Shown in pieces: positions 1-8,163 of a DNA stretch of 15,435 bases. Every line of letters starts with the position of its first letter. Positions within the stretch are counted from its first letter, which is position 1. The translations under genes and the position numbers were made by a program. The notes under the pieces are model-generated. The model was not told the origin of the DNA. It worked only from the letters and a program-made list of their open reading frames with translations, and did no database searches. Origin of the DNA: Adhaeribacter sp. (GTDB taxonomy: Bacteria; Bacteroidota; Bacteroidia; Cytophagales; Hymenobacteraceae); contig JAQBNV010000229.1 of assembly GCA_028288395.1 (NCBI GenBank), positions 1-15,435 on the forward strand, given 5' to 3'.

Positions 1-4
1 ACTT

Positions 5-29
5 AAAGCCGGAAATATAAACCGGCTTT
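5..29. terminator. Hairpin at left edge, possible second terminator
   Basis: A perfect 8-bp stem, AAAGCCGG (5–12) with CCGGCTTT (22–29), closes a 9-base A/T loop. It lies just beyond the larger hairpin at 44–79. On the minus strand it could be a back-up terminator for the fabH operon, and on the plus strand it could belong to a gene left of the window. There is no long T tract on either side, so on its own it is a weak terminator. Confidence 0.4.
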
Positions 30-43
30 GGGGTCTAAAAGCA

Positions 44-90
44 AATACCCTGGTTCATATAATCTCGAATCAGGGTATTGTTTTTTAATT
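44..90. terminator. Rho-independent terminator, probably bidirectional, at the end of the fabH operon
   Basis: AATACCCTG (44–52) pairs with CAGGGTATT (71–79). The stem extends inward by GTTC (53–56) with GAAT (67–70), including one G·T pair, giving about 13 bp around a 10-base loop. On the plus strand it is followed by a run of six T (81–86), which would terminate a gene entering from the left. On the minus strand it lies five bases after the fabH stop and is followed by TTTGCTTTT-like sequence, so it probably also ends the fabH operon. The fabH stop codon overlaps the plus-strand T run. Confidence 0.75.
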
Positions 91-1089
91 TGGTATGGTA
101 TCGTAGGCCCACTTCAGGTATATAGAACCCCACGTGAAACCTCCGCCAAAAGCCGCCAATATAATATTATCGCCTTTTTTCATCTGCGATTCATAATCCC
201 ACAGGCAAAGCGGAATGGTGCCGCTGGTGGTATTGCCGTACCGATGAATATTAAGCATAACCTTGTCGTTGCCAATGTTCATCCGGGAGGCTGTCGCATC
301 AATAATTCTTTTATTAGCCTGGTGGGGAACCAGCCAGGCAATATCGTCGCCGGTTAAATTATTGCGTTCCATTACTTCGGCGGCTACTTCGGCCATGCCT
401 CTCACGGCAAACTTAAATACAGTGGTGCCTTCCTGAAAAACAGCATGTTCATTGCGGGCTACGGTTTCGGCCGTGGCCGGATAACGGCTGCCACCAGCTT
501 TCATGTTGAGATAAGCAGCGCCGGAACCATCCGATTTCATAATATCGTCAATTACGCCATAGCCTTCGGTATTGGGTTCCAGCATAACTGCGCCGCCCCC
601 ATCGCCAAAAATAATGCAGGTAGTGCGGTCTTTGTAATTAATAATCGACGACATTTTGTCGGCGCCTACAATAATTATTTTTTTATACCGGCCCGACTCT
701 ATAAAACGGGCACCGGTTGTCAGGGCAAAAATAAACCCGGAGCAGGCTGCCTGTAAGTCGTATCCAAAGGCATTATTGGCCCCAACCGCTTCACAGATTA
801 TATTAGCCGTCGCCGGGAAAACCATATCGGGGGTAGTGGTCGCGCAGATTAATAAATCTACTTCTTCCGGCCGCGTATTGGTTTTAACCAGAAGGTCTTC
901 TACCGCTTTAATGCCAATGAAAGAAGTACCGATGCCTTCTCCTTTTAAGATGCGTCTTTCTTTGATACCCGTGCGGGAAACGATCCACTCATCATTTGTT
1001 TCTACCAGGGTTTCCAGTTCCTTATTCGTCAGAACATAATCCGGTACATATCCGCTTACCCCGGTAATTGCAGCAGTAATTTTGGTCAT
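85..1089 (-). CDS. fabH: 3-oxoacyl-ACP synthase III (beta-ketoacyl-ACP synthase III)
   Basis: FabH starts type II fatty acid synthesis in the cytoplasm by condensing an acyl-CoA with malonyl-ACP. The 334-residue protein has the normal family length and a thiolase fold. The catalytic triad is visible: Cys116 in QAACSGF, His256 in VPHQAN and Asn286 in YGNTTSG. The N-terminal [16 protein letters not shown] segment (31–46) and the C-terminal GGGFTWGS segment (315–322) are also typical of FabH. The ATG at 1089 gives the usual N-terminus. The gene follows plsX by 29 bases and is the last gene of the yceD–rpmF–plsX–fabH unit. A hairpin at 1103–1124 lies between plsX and this start. Some Bacteroidota carry several FabH paralogs; the plsX linkage favours this being the housekeeping copy. 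Confidence 0.96.
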   Translation of the reverse strand: MTKITAAITGVSGYVPDYVLTNKELETLVETNDEWIVSRTGIKERRILKGEGIGTSFIGIKAVEDLLVKTNTRPEEVDLLICATTTPDMVFPATANIICEAVGANNAFGYDLQAACSGFIFALTTGARFIESGRYKKIIIVGADKMSSIINYKDRTTCIIFGDGGGAVMLEPNTEGYGVIDDIMKSDGSGAAYLNMKAGGSRYPATAETVARNEHAVFQEGTTVFKFAVRGMAEVAAEVMERNNLTGDDIAWLVPHQANKRIIDATASRMNIGNDKVMLNIHRYGNTTSGTIPLCLWDYESQMKKGDNIILAAFGGGFTWGSIYLKWAYDTIPN

Positions 1090-1102
1090 ATATAATGCAA
1101 AA

Positions 1103-1124
1103 GCCTAAACCGGAAAGTTTAGGC
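1103..1124 (-). promoter_or_regulatory. Hairpin between plsX and fabH (possible attenuator or processing site)
   Basis: A perfect 8-bp inverted repeat, GCCTAAAC (1103–1110) and GTTTAGGC (1117–1124), encloses a 6-base loop. On the minus strand the plsX stop codon lies inside the first arm. The second arm is followed by TTTTGC and then, after about 13 bases, the fabH ATG. It resembles a weak intrinsic terminator with a short T tract, so it could reduce read-through into fabH or protect or process the mRNA. The function is inferred. Confidence 0.45.
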
Positions 1125-2060
1125 GCTATAAATCTCTTTGAAATGTTCTGAAATATTAGCCCGAACCAGGCTGGAAGCTAAATTTAGCATATTGGCAGTT
1201 GCCAGGGGACTGGAAACACCGTGGCCAATTACGACATTGCCATTAACGCCCAGAATAGGGCTGCCCCCAACAGCTTCGTAGTTAAAGCGGTCGAAAAAGG
1301 GATCCGCCATGTTTTTGCCAGCCATAATCTCATAAATCGATTCGGCCATTTTAAGAATAACGTTACCGGTAAAACCGTCGCAAACGACAACATCGGCTTT
1401 GTCGTTAAATAAATCGCGGCCCTCTACGTTGCCAATAAAGTTGATAGATTTATTGGCTTTTAATAACTGATAAGCGGCTTGCGACAGCACGGTTCCTTTA
1501 CCTTCTTCCTCGCCCAGATTCATCAGCCCGACTTTGGGTTGTTTGATGCCCAGCACGTACTTGGCGTAGGTATAGCCGATTTCTCCAAATTGCTCCAATA
1601 CTTCGGGTTTGCAGTCGGCGTTGGCCCCAACATCCAGAAAAATGCCGGTTCTGCCATCTATTTTTGGTAATAAATTAGCGATGCAAGGTCTTATAACTCC
1701 TTCCACCGCTTTTACACTAAACATAGCCCCAACCATCATGGCCCCGGTGTTACCGGCGCTGCAGAAGGCATCAACTTCTTTGTTTTTAAGTAGATAGTAC
1801 CCAACGCTAATGCTAGAGTTTGGTTTTTGCGTCAGGGCTTTAGTGGGATGTTCACCCATCGCAATAACCTCTTCCGCATGAACGATAGCAATTCGGGAAG
1901 AGTTGAAGTTTCTCTTCTTTAAATAGGCCTGAATAACGTCTTTTTTCCCAACCAGAACAATTGAAATATCTTCTTGTAAACGTTGGGTAGCCAGAATGGC
2001 ACCATCGATGATAGCGTCAGGCGCAAAGTCGCCGCCCATTGCGTCCAGGGCAATTCTCAT
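1119..2060 (-). CDS. plsX: Phosphate acyltransferase PlsX
   Basis: PlsX converts acyl-ACP and phosphate into acyl-phosphate, the acyl donor for glycerol-3-phosphate acylation by PlsY in phospholipid synthesis; it is a peripheral membrane enzyme. The open frame runs upstream to 2153, but that extension is a shadow of rpmF. The ATG at 2060 gives 313 residues beginning [15 protein letters not shown], the canonical PlsX N-terminus. Other family motifs are SAGNTGA (101–107), LDVGAN (142–147), [12 protein letters not shown] (179–190), VEGRD (212–216), CDGFTGNV (227–234) and GHG (280–282 region). The start is only two bases after the rpmF stop, which suggests translational coupling. fabH follows. 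Confidence 0.96.
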   Translation of the reverse strand: MRIALDAMGGDFAPDAIIDGAILATQRLQEDISIVLVGKKDVIQAYLKKRNFNSSRIAIVHAEEVIAMGEHPTKALTQKPNSSISVGYYLLKNKEVDAFCSAGNTGAMMVGAMFSVKAVEGVIRPCIANLLPKIDGRTGIFLDVGANADCKPEVLEQFGEIGYTYAKYVLGIKQPKVGLMNLGEEEGKGTVLSQAAYQLLKANKSINFIGNVEGRDLFNDKADVVVCDGFTGNVILKMAESIYEIMAGKNMADPFFDRFNYEAVGGSPILGVNGNVVIGHGVSSPLATANMLNLASSLVRANISEHFKEIYSA

Positions 2061-2062
2061 AT

Positions 2063-2248
2063 TTAAGCGGCTACTTCTTTCTCTATCGCCAGCTTGCCAC
2101 GGTAAAAACCGCACTCTGAACACACCCGGTGGTACAGAACAGGCGAGCCGCAATTAGAGCATTCAGCATGCGTGCTTGGCGTAAGCTTATAATGCGTTCT
2201 TCTTTTATCTCTTCTGGTTTTGGAAATTTTACGTTTAGGATGTGCCAT
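2063..2248 (-). CDS. rpmF: 50S ribosomal protein L32
   Basis: This 61-residue basic protein is a component of the large ribosomal subunit. It begins [17 protein letters not shown], the standard L32 opening. It has the four-cysteine zinc ribbon, Cys30 and Cys33 (CSNCG) with Cys43 and Cys46 (CSECG), so it is the zinc-binding form rather than a cysteine-free paralog. The ATG at 2248 is unambiguous. There is no clear Shine-Dalgarno; the leader is A/T-rich, as usual in Bacteroidota. It lies 27 bases after the DUF177 gene and 2 bases before plsX. The yceD–rpmF–plsX–fabH order is conserved in many bacteria and links ribosome synthesis to lipid synthesis. Confidence 0.97.
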   Translation of the reverse strand: MAHPKRKISKTRRDKRRTHYKLTPSTHAECSNCGSPVLYHRVCSECGFYRGKLAIEKEVAA

Positions 2249-2275
2249 TTTTGAAAACTAATAATAATTTATAGG

Positions 2276-2818
2276 TTAATTCTTGCTTATGTTTTTTAAT
2301 ATGTTCCACCGCGGGTCAATTGGTTCAACCTCATCCGGGTTACCGGATAAGGTTTCATCACTGCTGGTCGCTGTGGAGTAAATCAATATATCGCCTTCGC
2401 CGGCTTCATCCGCCGCAAACCGGGGATGTAATTTCTTCATCGGAATGGTCAGCCCTATATAATCAAACAGGTGCTGGGCCAAATTAATTTTTTGCGTGCC
2501 AGGCAATATTTGTAAAACGTTTTCATCCAGTTCCAATTCCTCATTACCGTACCTTATCAGCAGGTTCTGATTTATATCTACCGGGAAATCAAAATTTTCC
2601 AGGCTACGATCACAGGTAATATTTATTACACCTTTAATATTAAACGCCAGGTTTAACAGCAAAGATGATTTATCTAGTACCAGGTGAGCTGTTAAATTTC
2701 CTCCGTTTACCAGGTTTTGCTCAAATAAATTGAAAAAATCATCATTCAGCTTATAGTCATACTCATGTTGCTTATCCTTGAGGTTGACTAAGTTCAAATC
2801 AAATTCATGTAGCTTCAT
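2276..2818 (-). CDS. yceD: DUF177 / YceD family protein
   Basis: DUF177 (YceD) proteins are almost always encoded next to rpmF, and plant homologs have been tied to 23S rRNA accumulation, so a role in large-subunit assembly is likely but unproven here. The longest frame begins with GTG at 2821. The very next codon is ATG (2816–2818) and is the more likely start, giving 180 residues. Family features are a CDRSLE segment near residue 70, an N-L-x-Q-h-x-(F/Y)-D-Y-I-x-L-x-I-P pattern around 112–127, KKLHPRF (129–135 region) and the C-terminal DPRWNILKN. The usual second cysteine of the C-x-R-C motif is serine here. A Bacteroidota -7 box at 2846–2853 lies about 28 bases upstream. Confidence 0.88.
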   Translation of the reverse strand: MKLHEFDLNLVNLKDKQHEYDYKLNDDFFNLFEQNLVNGGNLTAHLVLDKSSLLLNLAFNIKGVINITCDRSLENFDFPVDINQNLLIRYGNEELELDENVLQILPGTQKINLAQHLFDYIGLTIPMKKLHPRFAADEAGEGDILIYSTATSSDETLSGNPDEVEPIDPRWNILKNISKN

Positions 2819-2845
2819 CACAATCCGGTTTTTCTAAGCAGAGCG

Positions 2846-2853
2846 CAAAATTA
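2846..2853 (-). promoter_or_regulatory. Bacteroidota-type -7 promoter box for yceD–rpmF–plsX–fabH
   Basis: On the minus strand the sequence reads TAATTTTG, a perfect match to the Bacteroidota -7 consensus TAnnTTTG. Transcription would begin near 2840, leaving a leader of roughly 20 bases before the DUF177 ATG at 2818. No convincing TTG -33 element is seen at the expected distance; the upstream DNA is simply A/T-rich. Placement in the 71-base gap between pdxA and yceD supports a separate promoter for the four-gene unit. Confidence 0.55.
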
Positions 2854-2889
2854 CTAAAACAATCTTAATTTAAAAAATATAACTAAATA

Positions 2890-3912
2890 TTAAATACTAG
2901 GAAGAGCCACTGCCTGACGTTTCCGGATAATATCGCACGCCAGGAACAACGCTTCGCGGAAGGAGGTTTCCCGGGCCAGGTTTTTACCCGCGATGTCATA
3001 AGCTGTGCCGTGGTCTGGCGAAGTACGGACAATGGGTAAGCCAGCGGTAAAATTAACCCCGGTTTCGAAAGCAAGTGTTTTAAACGGAATAAGCCCCTGG
3101 TCGTGGTACATAGCCAGTACCGCATCTACTTGAGCGTGATGGCCGGTGCCGAAAAAACCGTCGGCGGGGTAGGGGCCAAATATTAAATGACCTTTATTTT
3201 TTAATTGGTTCAGGGCTGGCAATATAATTTCTTCTTCTTCTTTGCCCAGTAAACCTTTTTCGCCGGCGTGCGGGTTTAAGCCCAGCACAGCAATACGGGG
3301 TTTCTGTATACCAAAATCTTTTTGGAGGGAGCCCAGCAGTAAGTTAAGCTTTATTATCAGCAGTTCCGGCGTTAGCTTGTGCACCACGTCTTTTAAAGGA
3401 ATATGCCCTGTTACAGTAGCTACCCGCAGTTTATCGCTCACCAGAAACATCAGACTTTCGGGCGAATCGAAAAAAGAAGTTAAATATTCGGTGTGACCGG
3501 GAAATTTAAAATCTTCGGCCTGAATATTATCTTTATCAATCGGGGCGGTTACTAGGCCATCCAGCCATCCGCTTTTAAGGTCCTGGCAAGCGGCCTGCAA
3601 CGATCGCAAAGCTGCTTTCCCGGATTCAGGCGTGGGTTTTCCTGGCGTCAGCTCGTAATCTTCGTCCCAGCAATTTATTACATTTACCCGTTTGGCTTCC
3701 AGGGTTTCGGCCGTTTGGTATTGCTGAAATGAAAAACCTTCGAGGCCAAGGTTCTTCCGCATTTTATTTATTATTTGTCCGGAACCGTAAATAACCGGGT
3801 TGCAATAATTAAGGATGCGATTATCGGCCAGGGTTTTAAGAATTACTTCGGGGCCTATGCCGTTAAAATCACCCAGGCTGATGCCTATTTTTATTTTGTT
3901 TTTTGTATCCAC
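2890..3912 (-). CDS. pdxA: 4-hydroxythreonine-4-phosphate dehydrogenase
   Basis: PdxA oxidises 4-phosphohydroxy-L-threonine with NAD in the DXP-dependent pathway to pyridoxal 5'-phosphate (vitamin B6). The 340-residue protein has a G-D-x-x-G-I-G-P-E motif (14–22), GHTE at 139–142, and the three divalent-metal histidines: His170 (TGHIPL), His215 (NPHAGE) and His270 (YHDQG). Their spacing matches that of E. coli His166, His211 and His266. No ATG lies near the conserved N-terminus and an in-frame stop lies 18 bases upstream, so the start is most likely GTG at 3912. That is uncommon in this phylum. It lies 56 bases after the aminopeptidase stop, without a terminator, so co-transcription with that gene is possible. 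Confidence 0.95.
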   Translation of the reverse strand: MDTKNKIKIGISLGDFNGIGPEVILKTLADNRILNYCNPVIYGSGQIINKMRKNLGLEGFSFQQYQTAETLEAKRVNVINCWDEDYELTPGKPTPESGKAALRSLQAACQDLKSGWLDGLVTAPIDKDNIQAEDFKFPGHTEYLTSFFDSPESLMFLVSDKLRVATVTGHIPLKDVVHKLTPELLIIKLNLLLGSLQKDFGIQKPRIAVLGLNPHAGEKGLLGKEEEEIILPALNQLKNKGHLIFGPYPADGFFGTGHHAQVDAVLAMYHDQGLIPFKTLAFETGVNFTAGLPIVRTSPDHGTAYDIAGKNLARETSFREALFLACDIIRKRQAVALPSI

Positions 3913-3968
3913 AGTATGGTTCGGAACTTATAGTAAATTATACGTAGGCGTTAGGGGAGAGATAAAGT

Positions 3969-5402
3969 TTATGCTGAGACGGAAAGTAAATATTCGTAAA
4001 GCAACCGGACGCCGCTACCGGTACCTTTTATACCCCGGTAATTATCGGGAGCGGGCAAAAAGGCAGTGCCCGCAATATCCAGGTGAATCCAAGGGTAATC
4101 GGTAAAATATTGCAGGAATTTACCGGCCGAAATGGCGCCGGCTTCGGCACCGCCCAGGTTTTTAAGGTCGGCAATATCGGATTCCAGGTGTTGCTGGTAT
4201 TCATCCCACAACGGAAATTCTACCAGGCGTTCATGCACCGCTTCGCCGGCTTTTTTAAAGGCCTCCACGGTATCGGATGAGGCATTTGACATCATGACCA
4301 ACCCTTCTTTGCCCACCGCCCGGGCTGCAGCGCCCGTTAAAGTGGCAATATCAATAACCAGTTCGGGGTTGTATTTTTTAGCAAATGTTAAGGCATCGGC
4401 CAATATCAGGCGGCCTTCCGCATCGGTATTCATTACCTCTACGGTTTGCTGGCTAAACATGGTAATAACGTCGCCGGGCGCAAAGGCGCGACCGCCGGGG
4501 CGGTTGTCGGTAGCCGGTATCAGGCCGATTACATGCAACGGAATATTGTTTTTCGCCAGCGCCTGTATCACGCCCACAACCGCAGCCGCGCCTGCCATGT
4601 CGGATTTCATCCAATCCATGCTGTTGGGCGTGGGCTTCAGGCTCAAACCGCCAGTATCGTAAACCACTCCTTTGCCGACCAGTACGTAGGGTTTGCTATT
4701 TTTTACGTTTTCCGGTTTCCACTCCAGAATATTAAAGGTTGGAGGGTCCAGACTTCCCTGGTTCACGGCCAGCAAACCACCCATTTTAAGGGCCTGGATT
4801 TGCAACATATTTAATACTTCGGTCCGGAAGCCGGCTTCTTCGCCAATAGCCACGATGCTTTCGCTGAACTGCTCCGCCGACTGGTTGTTGTGTGGTTCGT
4901 TTACTAAATTGCGGGCCAGGCAAACCGCCGCCCAAACAGATTCCCAGGCATTTACTTCTTTTTCCGAAACGGCAGGCCCGGTTAGGACCAAAGTTTGCAA
5001 GGGCGAAATATCTGATTTATTTGTTTTGTATTTGGTGTATTCATAATTACTCAGGAACAAGCCCTCGGCCAAATATTGTAAGGCACGACTGTCCGTGTAA
5101 TCGGCAATTTGTATTTCCGTAACTTTGCTTTCTTTCAGGTGCTTTTGCAAGGTAAAGCCTGCTTTTCGCAAGTCTTCGTGGTAGATGCCCTCTTTAGGTT
5201 GGGGCGTTACGACCACCAGGTAAAACCGGTACGTGTACCGATTAACCAATATCAATTTGGTTTTATGCAGCAGTTGTTGCCGGATGTATTCGGCTTCTTC
5301 TAGACTAAAATCTTCTCCTGGCACCTCATAATCCGGGCCAATGATAAAAGCAGTATCTATATTTTTACTTATTCTTGTACCGTATTTAAGCTGTGTTGGC
5401 AT
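3969..5402 (-). CDS. pepA: M17 family leucyl aminopeptidase
   Basis: This is a cytosolic di-metal aminopeptidase that removes N-terminal residues from peptides. The frame extends to a TTG at 5498, but the ATG at 5402 (MPTQLKYGTRISKN) gives 477 residues, a normal length. An N-terminal macro-like domain (about 1–145) precedes the catalytic domain. Metal and catalytic residues are all present: Lys244 and Asp249 (VGKGVVYDTGG), Lys256 (SLKP), Asp268 (KSDMAGAAAV), and Asp327, Glu329 and Arg331 in the NTDAEGRL signature. Spacing agrees with E. coli PepA. It is divergent from rsmA across a 609-base gap and precedes pdxA. The substrate range cannot be read from sequence. Confidence 0.93.
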   Translation of the reverse strand: MPTQLKYGTRISKNIDTAFIIGPDYEVPGEDFSLEEAEYIRQQLLHKTKLILVNRYTYRFYLVVVTPQPKEGIYHEDLRKAGFTLQKHLKESKVTEIQIADYTDSRALQYLAEGLFLSNYEYTKYKTNKSDISPLQTLVLTGPAVSEKEVNAWESVWAAVCLARNLVNEPHNNQSAEQFSESIVAIGEEAGFRTEVLNMLQIQALKMGGLLAVNQGSLDPPTFNILEWKPENVKNSKPYVLVGKGVVYDTGGLSLKPTPNSMDWMKSDMAGAAAVVGVIQALAKNNIPLHVIGLIPATDNRPGGRAFAPGDVITMFSQQTVEVMNTDAEGRLILADALTFAKKYNPELVIDIATLTGAAARAVGKEGLVMMSNASSDTVEAFKKAGEAVHERLVEFPLWDEYQQHLESDIADLKNLGGAEAGAISAGKFLQYFTDYPWIHLDIAGTAFLPAPDNYRGIKGTGSGVRLLYEYLLSVSA

Positions 5403-5837
5403 AGGAATCGTATCTTTAACCCGCAAGTTAATAAAGTTTGGTTTACGTGCACAGGGAATTAGGATGTTACAGTTTAAAAATAAGGAAATGCCAACCAATT
5501 GATTTTCAAATATTTAATTAGGTAACCTCGCTAATTTTTAAATTCGCAGCATCGGGCATTTGTTTGTCGCTGATAGTAAGCCGTTTAAACAGAATAAATA
5601 GATGGAAAGCTGGTGATAAGAAAATTATTTATTCTTGATTCAACTGTGCAGAAAAAATTGGGCTCGCATCGGAAGAACAGGGTAAAGAAAGCCAAATACT
5701 GTAATTAATGGAAACGGGTCTTCTTACTTAAATCAGACGAACGGCGCCCTGGTTCTATATCAACGGCAGCTTGTTATAAAAAAAAAGAATATTTATACTT
5801 AATAAATTAAAATTGCTCTGAAAAAAAAGACCCGTTG

Positions 5838-5878
5838 GCCAGGTTCCTTAATCAACTGGCAAGAGCAGCGAACCTGGC
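5838..5878. repeat. Inverted repeat (9-bp arms) in the pepA–rsmA gap
   Basis: The arms GCCAGGTTC (5838–5846) and GAACCTGGC (5870–5878) are perfectly complementary around a 23-base spacer. On the minus strand the hairpin is followed, nine bases later, by eight T. It therefore has some terminator character, but the T run is displaced. It abuts one arm of a second, longer-range repeat (5827–5836 with 5713–5722). Confidence 0.5.
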
Positions 5879-5977
5879 TTCAATTATTACTAAATTTATT
5901 AGGCAGTTCATAGTAAGTATTATGGCCAGATTAGGACCGGGACGTGCACCAGTAGCTAAATATTAAAACATCATTTA

Positions 5978-5985
5978 TAAATTTA
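5978..5985 (+). promoter_or_regulatory. Weak candidate -7 box for rsmA
   Basis: TAAATTTA matches the Bacteroidota -7 consensus TAnnTTTG except for the last base. It lies 26 bases before the rsmA ATG, a sensible distance for a short leader. The surroundings are A/T-rich, so a chance match is quite possible. Confidence 0.25.
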
Positions 5986-6011
5986 AAGACCAGAAAAAGC
6001 GTTTATAATAC

Positions 6012-6791
6012 ATGCAAAAGGTTAAACCAAAAAAACATTTAGGGCAGCATTTTTTAACGGATCAGCAAATTGCCCGGGCTATTGTGGACCTGTTGCAATT
6101 ACCAGCTGAAACCCGCAACGTGCTGGAAATAGGACCCGGAATGGGGGTGTTAACGCAGTACCTGGTATTAAAACAAGAGTTGAACCTGTCGGTGATCGAA
6201 ATTGATCCGGAATCAGTGGTATACCTGAAAGCAAATTACCCGTCCTTACACGTCAAAATTATCTCTGCTGATATTCTGAAGACTGATTTAAGCAAGCATT
6301 TTGAGGGTAATTTAAGCGTTATCGGCAACTTTCCTTATAATATATCGAGCCAGATATTTTTTAAAGTGCTGGCGCACCGGCAGCAGGTAACGGAAGTAGT
6401 AGGCATGTTGCAGAAAGAAGTGGCCGAACGGCTGGCCGCCCCGCCAGGTTCTAAAGTTTATGGTATTTTGAGTGTGCTTTTACAGGCTTTTTATACCATC
6501 AAGTACGAATTTACGGTGCCCCCACACGTGTTCGACCCGCCTCCCAAAGTACAATCGGCGGTAATCCGGTTGGTGCGCAACGATATTGCTGCTTTGAACT
6601 GCGACGAGAAGAAGTTTTTTGAAGTAGTAAAACAGAGTTTTGGTACCCGCCGCAAAACGCTGCGTAATTGCCTGAAGCCTTATCGCTTGCCCGAAACAGT
6701 TACCAGCCTGCCGGTTTTCGACCAGCGGGCGGAGCAATTAGGTGTGGCAGATTTTGTGGAACTTACCAGACTCATCGAAGCGAATACCTGA
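6012..6791 (+). CDS. rsmA: 16S rRNA (adenine(1518)-N6/adenine(1519)-N6)-dimethyltransferase
   Basis: RsmA (KsgA) uses S-adenosylmethionine to dimethylate two adjacent adenines in the 3' end helix of 16S rRNA during small-subunit maturation. The 259-residue protein starts with the family opening KKHLGQHFLTD (7–17). The SAM-binding motif LEIGPGMGVLT is at 38–48, the acidic ribose-binding EID at 63–65, and the catalytic N-F-P-Y motif at 106–109 (most homologs have N-L/I-P-Y). The C-terminal FGTRRKTLRN segment is also typical. The stop at 6791 is four bases before the mgtE ATG, so the two are probably co-translated. Confidence 0.97.
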   Translation: MQKVKPKKHLGQHFLTDQQIARAIVDLLQLPAETRNVLEIGPGMGVLTQYLVLKQELNLSVIEIDPESVVYLKANYPSLHVKIISADILKTDLSKHFEGNLSVIGNFPYNISSQIFFKVLAHRQQVTEVVGMLQKEVAERLAAPPGSKVYGILSVLLQAFYTIKYEFTVPPHVFDPPPKVQSAVIRLVRNDIAALNCDEKKFFEVVKQSFGTRRKTLRNCLKPYRLPETVTSLPVFDQRAEQLGVADFVELTRLIEANT

Positions 6792-6795
6792 GGTC

Positions 6796-8148
6796 ATGCC
6801 AGTAGAAATTACCAAAAATTATATCGAACAGATAGAGGAAGCGGTTGAGCAGCAAAACGCCGAATTTATCATTTCGAGCTTGGAAGATATGTATCCGGCC
6901 GATATTACCACGGTATTATACGAACTGGATACGGAACAATCGAAATATGTACTCGACCTCCTGGACCCGGACGTTGGCGCCGAAATATTAAGCGGCCTGG
7001 ATGCCGATGTGCGCACCAATTTCTTAAAATCATTTACCAGCGAAGAGGTTGCCCGCTACGTAAACCTGATGGAGTCGGATGATGCGGTAGACATACTGAA
7101 TGAGCAGAAGGTGCAGTCGCGGGAAGAAATTATTTCGTTTCTGGATAACGAAGAGAAGACGGCCTACATCATCGACCTGCTGCACTACGAAGAAGATTCG
7201 GCGGGTGGGCTCATGGCCAAAGAGCTGATTAAAGTAAATGTAAACTGGCGGGTGCGGCAGTGCATCGAAGAAATCCGGCGGCAGGCCGAAACGGTAGAGC
7301 AGGTTTACGCTGTTTACGTGGTAGATGACCGCGATCGGTTAATTGGCCGCATCGCCATGACTACCCTTATTCTCTCGAACGATGATGTGCTGATTGAAGA
7401 GCTCTTCGACGAAGATGTGATCTCCATTGAAACTTACCGGAAAGATACCGAAGTAGTGGATATTATGCAGAAGTACGACCTGGAAGCCATACCGGTTGTA
7501 GACTCGCAGGGCAAACTGATGGGCCGCATCACCATCGACGACGTGGTAGATGTTATTCAGGAACAGGCCGAAACCAGTATCCAACTCATGTCGGGTATTA
7601 CCGAGGACGTAGAAGAAGACGACACCGTGCTCCGGTTATCGCGGGCCCGCTTGCCCTGGCTGCTCGTAGCCATGGTGGGTGGTTTGTTAGGGGCTGAATT
7701 TATTCAATTATTTACCGCCGAAATAATGATGGTTCCGGCCATGGCCGGCTTTATACCCATTATTACGGCTACCGGGGGCAACGTAGGTATTCAGTCCTCC
7801 TCTTTGATTATCCAAACCCTGGCCAGCAAACAGATAATTTTTGACAACATGGCGCAACGCTTAGTCAAAGTTTTATTAGTGGCGCTGGTCAATGCGCTTA
7901 TTATCTCGTCGCTCGTGATGGGTTTTAATTTAATGTTCAACGAAAATCCCCGTTTATCTTTGGTGGTGTCCATTGCCTTGTTCAGCGTGGTAATGTTGTC
8001 GTCGCTGATGGGTACCATCACGCCCATGATCCTGGACCGTTTTGGCATTAATCCCGCCATTGCGGCGGGGCCTTTTATTACCACCGCCAACGATTTGCTG
8101 GGGCTGGCAGTGTATTTTCTGGTAGCTTCCCTGCTCTTACACCTTTAA
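6796..8148 (+). CDS. mgtE: Magnesium transporter MgtE
   Basis: MgtE is an inner-membrane Mg2+ channel gated by its cytosolic domains. The ATG at 6796, with GAGG just upstream, gives 450 residues; the frame extends to a GTG at 6742 inside rsmA, which I reject. An N-terminal helical MgtE_N domain covers about 10–130. Two CBS domains follow (about 132–193 and 203–257), then five membrane helices (about 286–306, 314–335, 356–380, 386–412 and 418–450). The pore-region GGNVGIQ is at 327–333. GPFITTANDLLG (425–436) carries Asp433, equivalent to the Mg2+-binding Asp432 of Thermus MgtE. It overlaps no other gene and is followed after 15 bases by a dehydrogenase gene. Confidence 0.95.
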   Translation: MPVEITKNYIEQIEEAVEQQNAEFIISSLEDMYPADITTVLYELDTEQSKYVLDLLDPDVGAEILSGLDADVRTNFLKSFTSEEVARYVNLMESDDAVDILNEQKVQSREEIISFLDNEEKTAYIIDLLHYEEDSAGGLMAKELIKVNVNWRVRQCIEEIRRQAETVEQVYAVYVVDDRDRLIGRIAMTTLILSNDDVLIEELFDEDVISIETYRKDTEVVDIMQKYDLEAIPVVDSQGKLMGRITIDDVVDVIQEQAETSIQLMSGITEDVEEDDTVLRLSRARLPWLLVAMVGGLLGAEFIQLFTAEIMMVPAMAGFIPIITATGGNVGIQSSSLIIQTLASKQIIFDNMAQRLVKVLLVALVNALIISSLVMGFNLMFNENPRLSLVVSIALFSVVMLSSLMGTITPMILDRFGINPAIAAGPFITTANDLLGLAVYFLVASLLLHL

Positions 8149-8163
8149 CCTGACCCGCATCGC

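Larger units (their letters stand above)
5403..6011. other. Divergent intergenic region with three inverted repeats
   Basis: This 609-base gap separates the start of pepA (leftward) from rsmA (rightward) and should hold both promoters. No plausible gene was found in it. It contains three inverted repeats: AGAATAAATA (5591–5600) with TATTTATTCT (5626–5635); AACGGGTCTT (5713–5722) with AAGACCCGTT (5827–5836); and GCCAGGTTC (5838–5846) with GAACCTGGC (5870–5878). It also has two A runs, 9 bases at 5778–5786 and 8 at 5821–5828. A structured non-coding RNA or a decayed mobile fragment are both possible. Confidence 0.5.

Noticed and set aside
2061..2153. Upstream extension of plsX to 2153
   Set aside because: It overlaps rpmF in another frame, and the canonical PlsX N-terminus starts at the ATG at 2060.
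4132..4662. A 176-codon plus-strand frame opposite the aminopeptidase gene
   Set aside because: It is an antisense shadow of a strongly conserved enzyme and is serine/alanine/proline-rich without domain features.
5403..5498. N-terminal extension of the aminopeptidase to a TTG at 5498
   Set aside because: The extra 32 residues do not resemble the family, and the ATG at 5402 gives a normal-length protein.
6742..6795. mgtE start at GTG 6742 inside rsmA
   Set aside because: The ATG at 6796, preceded by GAGG and four bases after the rsmA stop, gives the normal MgtE N-terminus.
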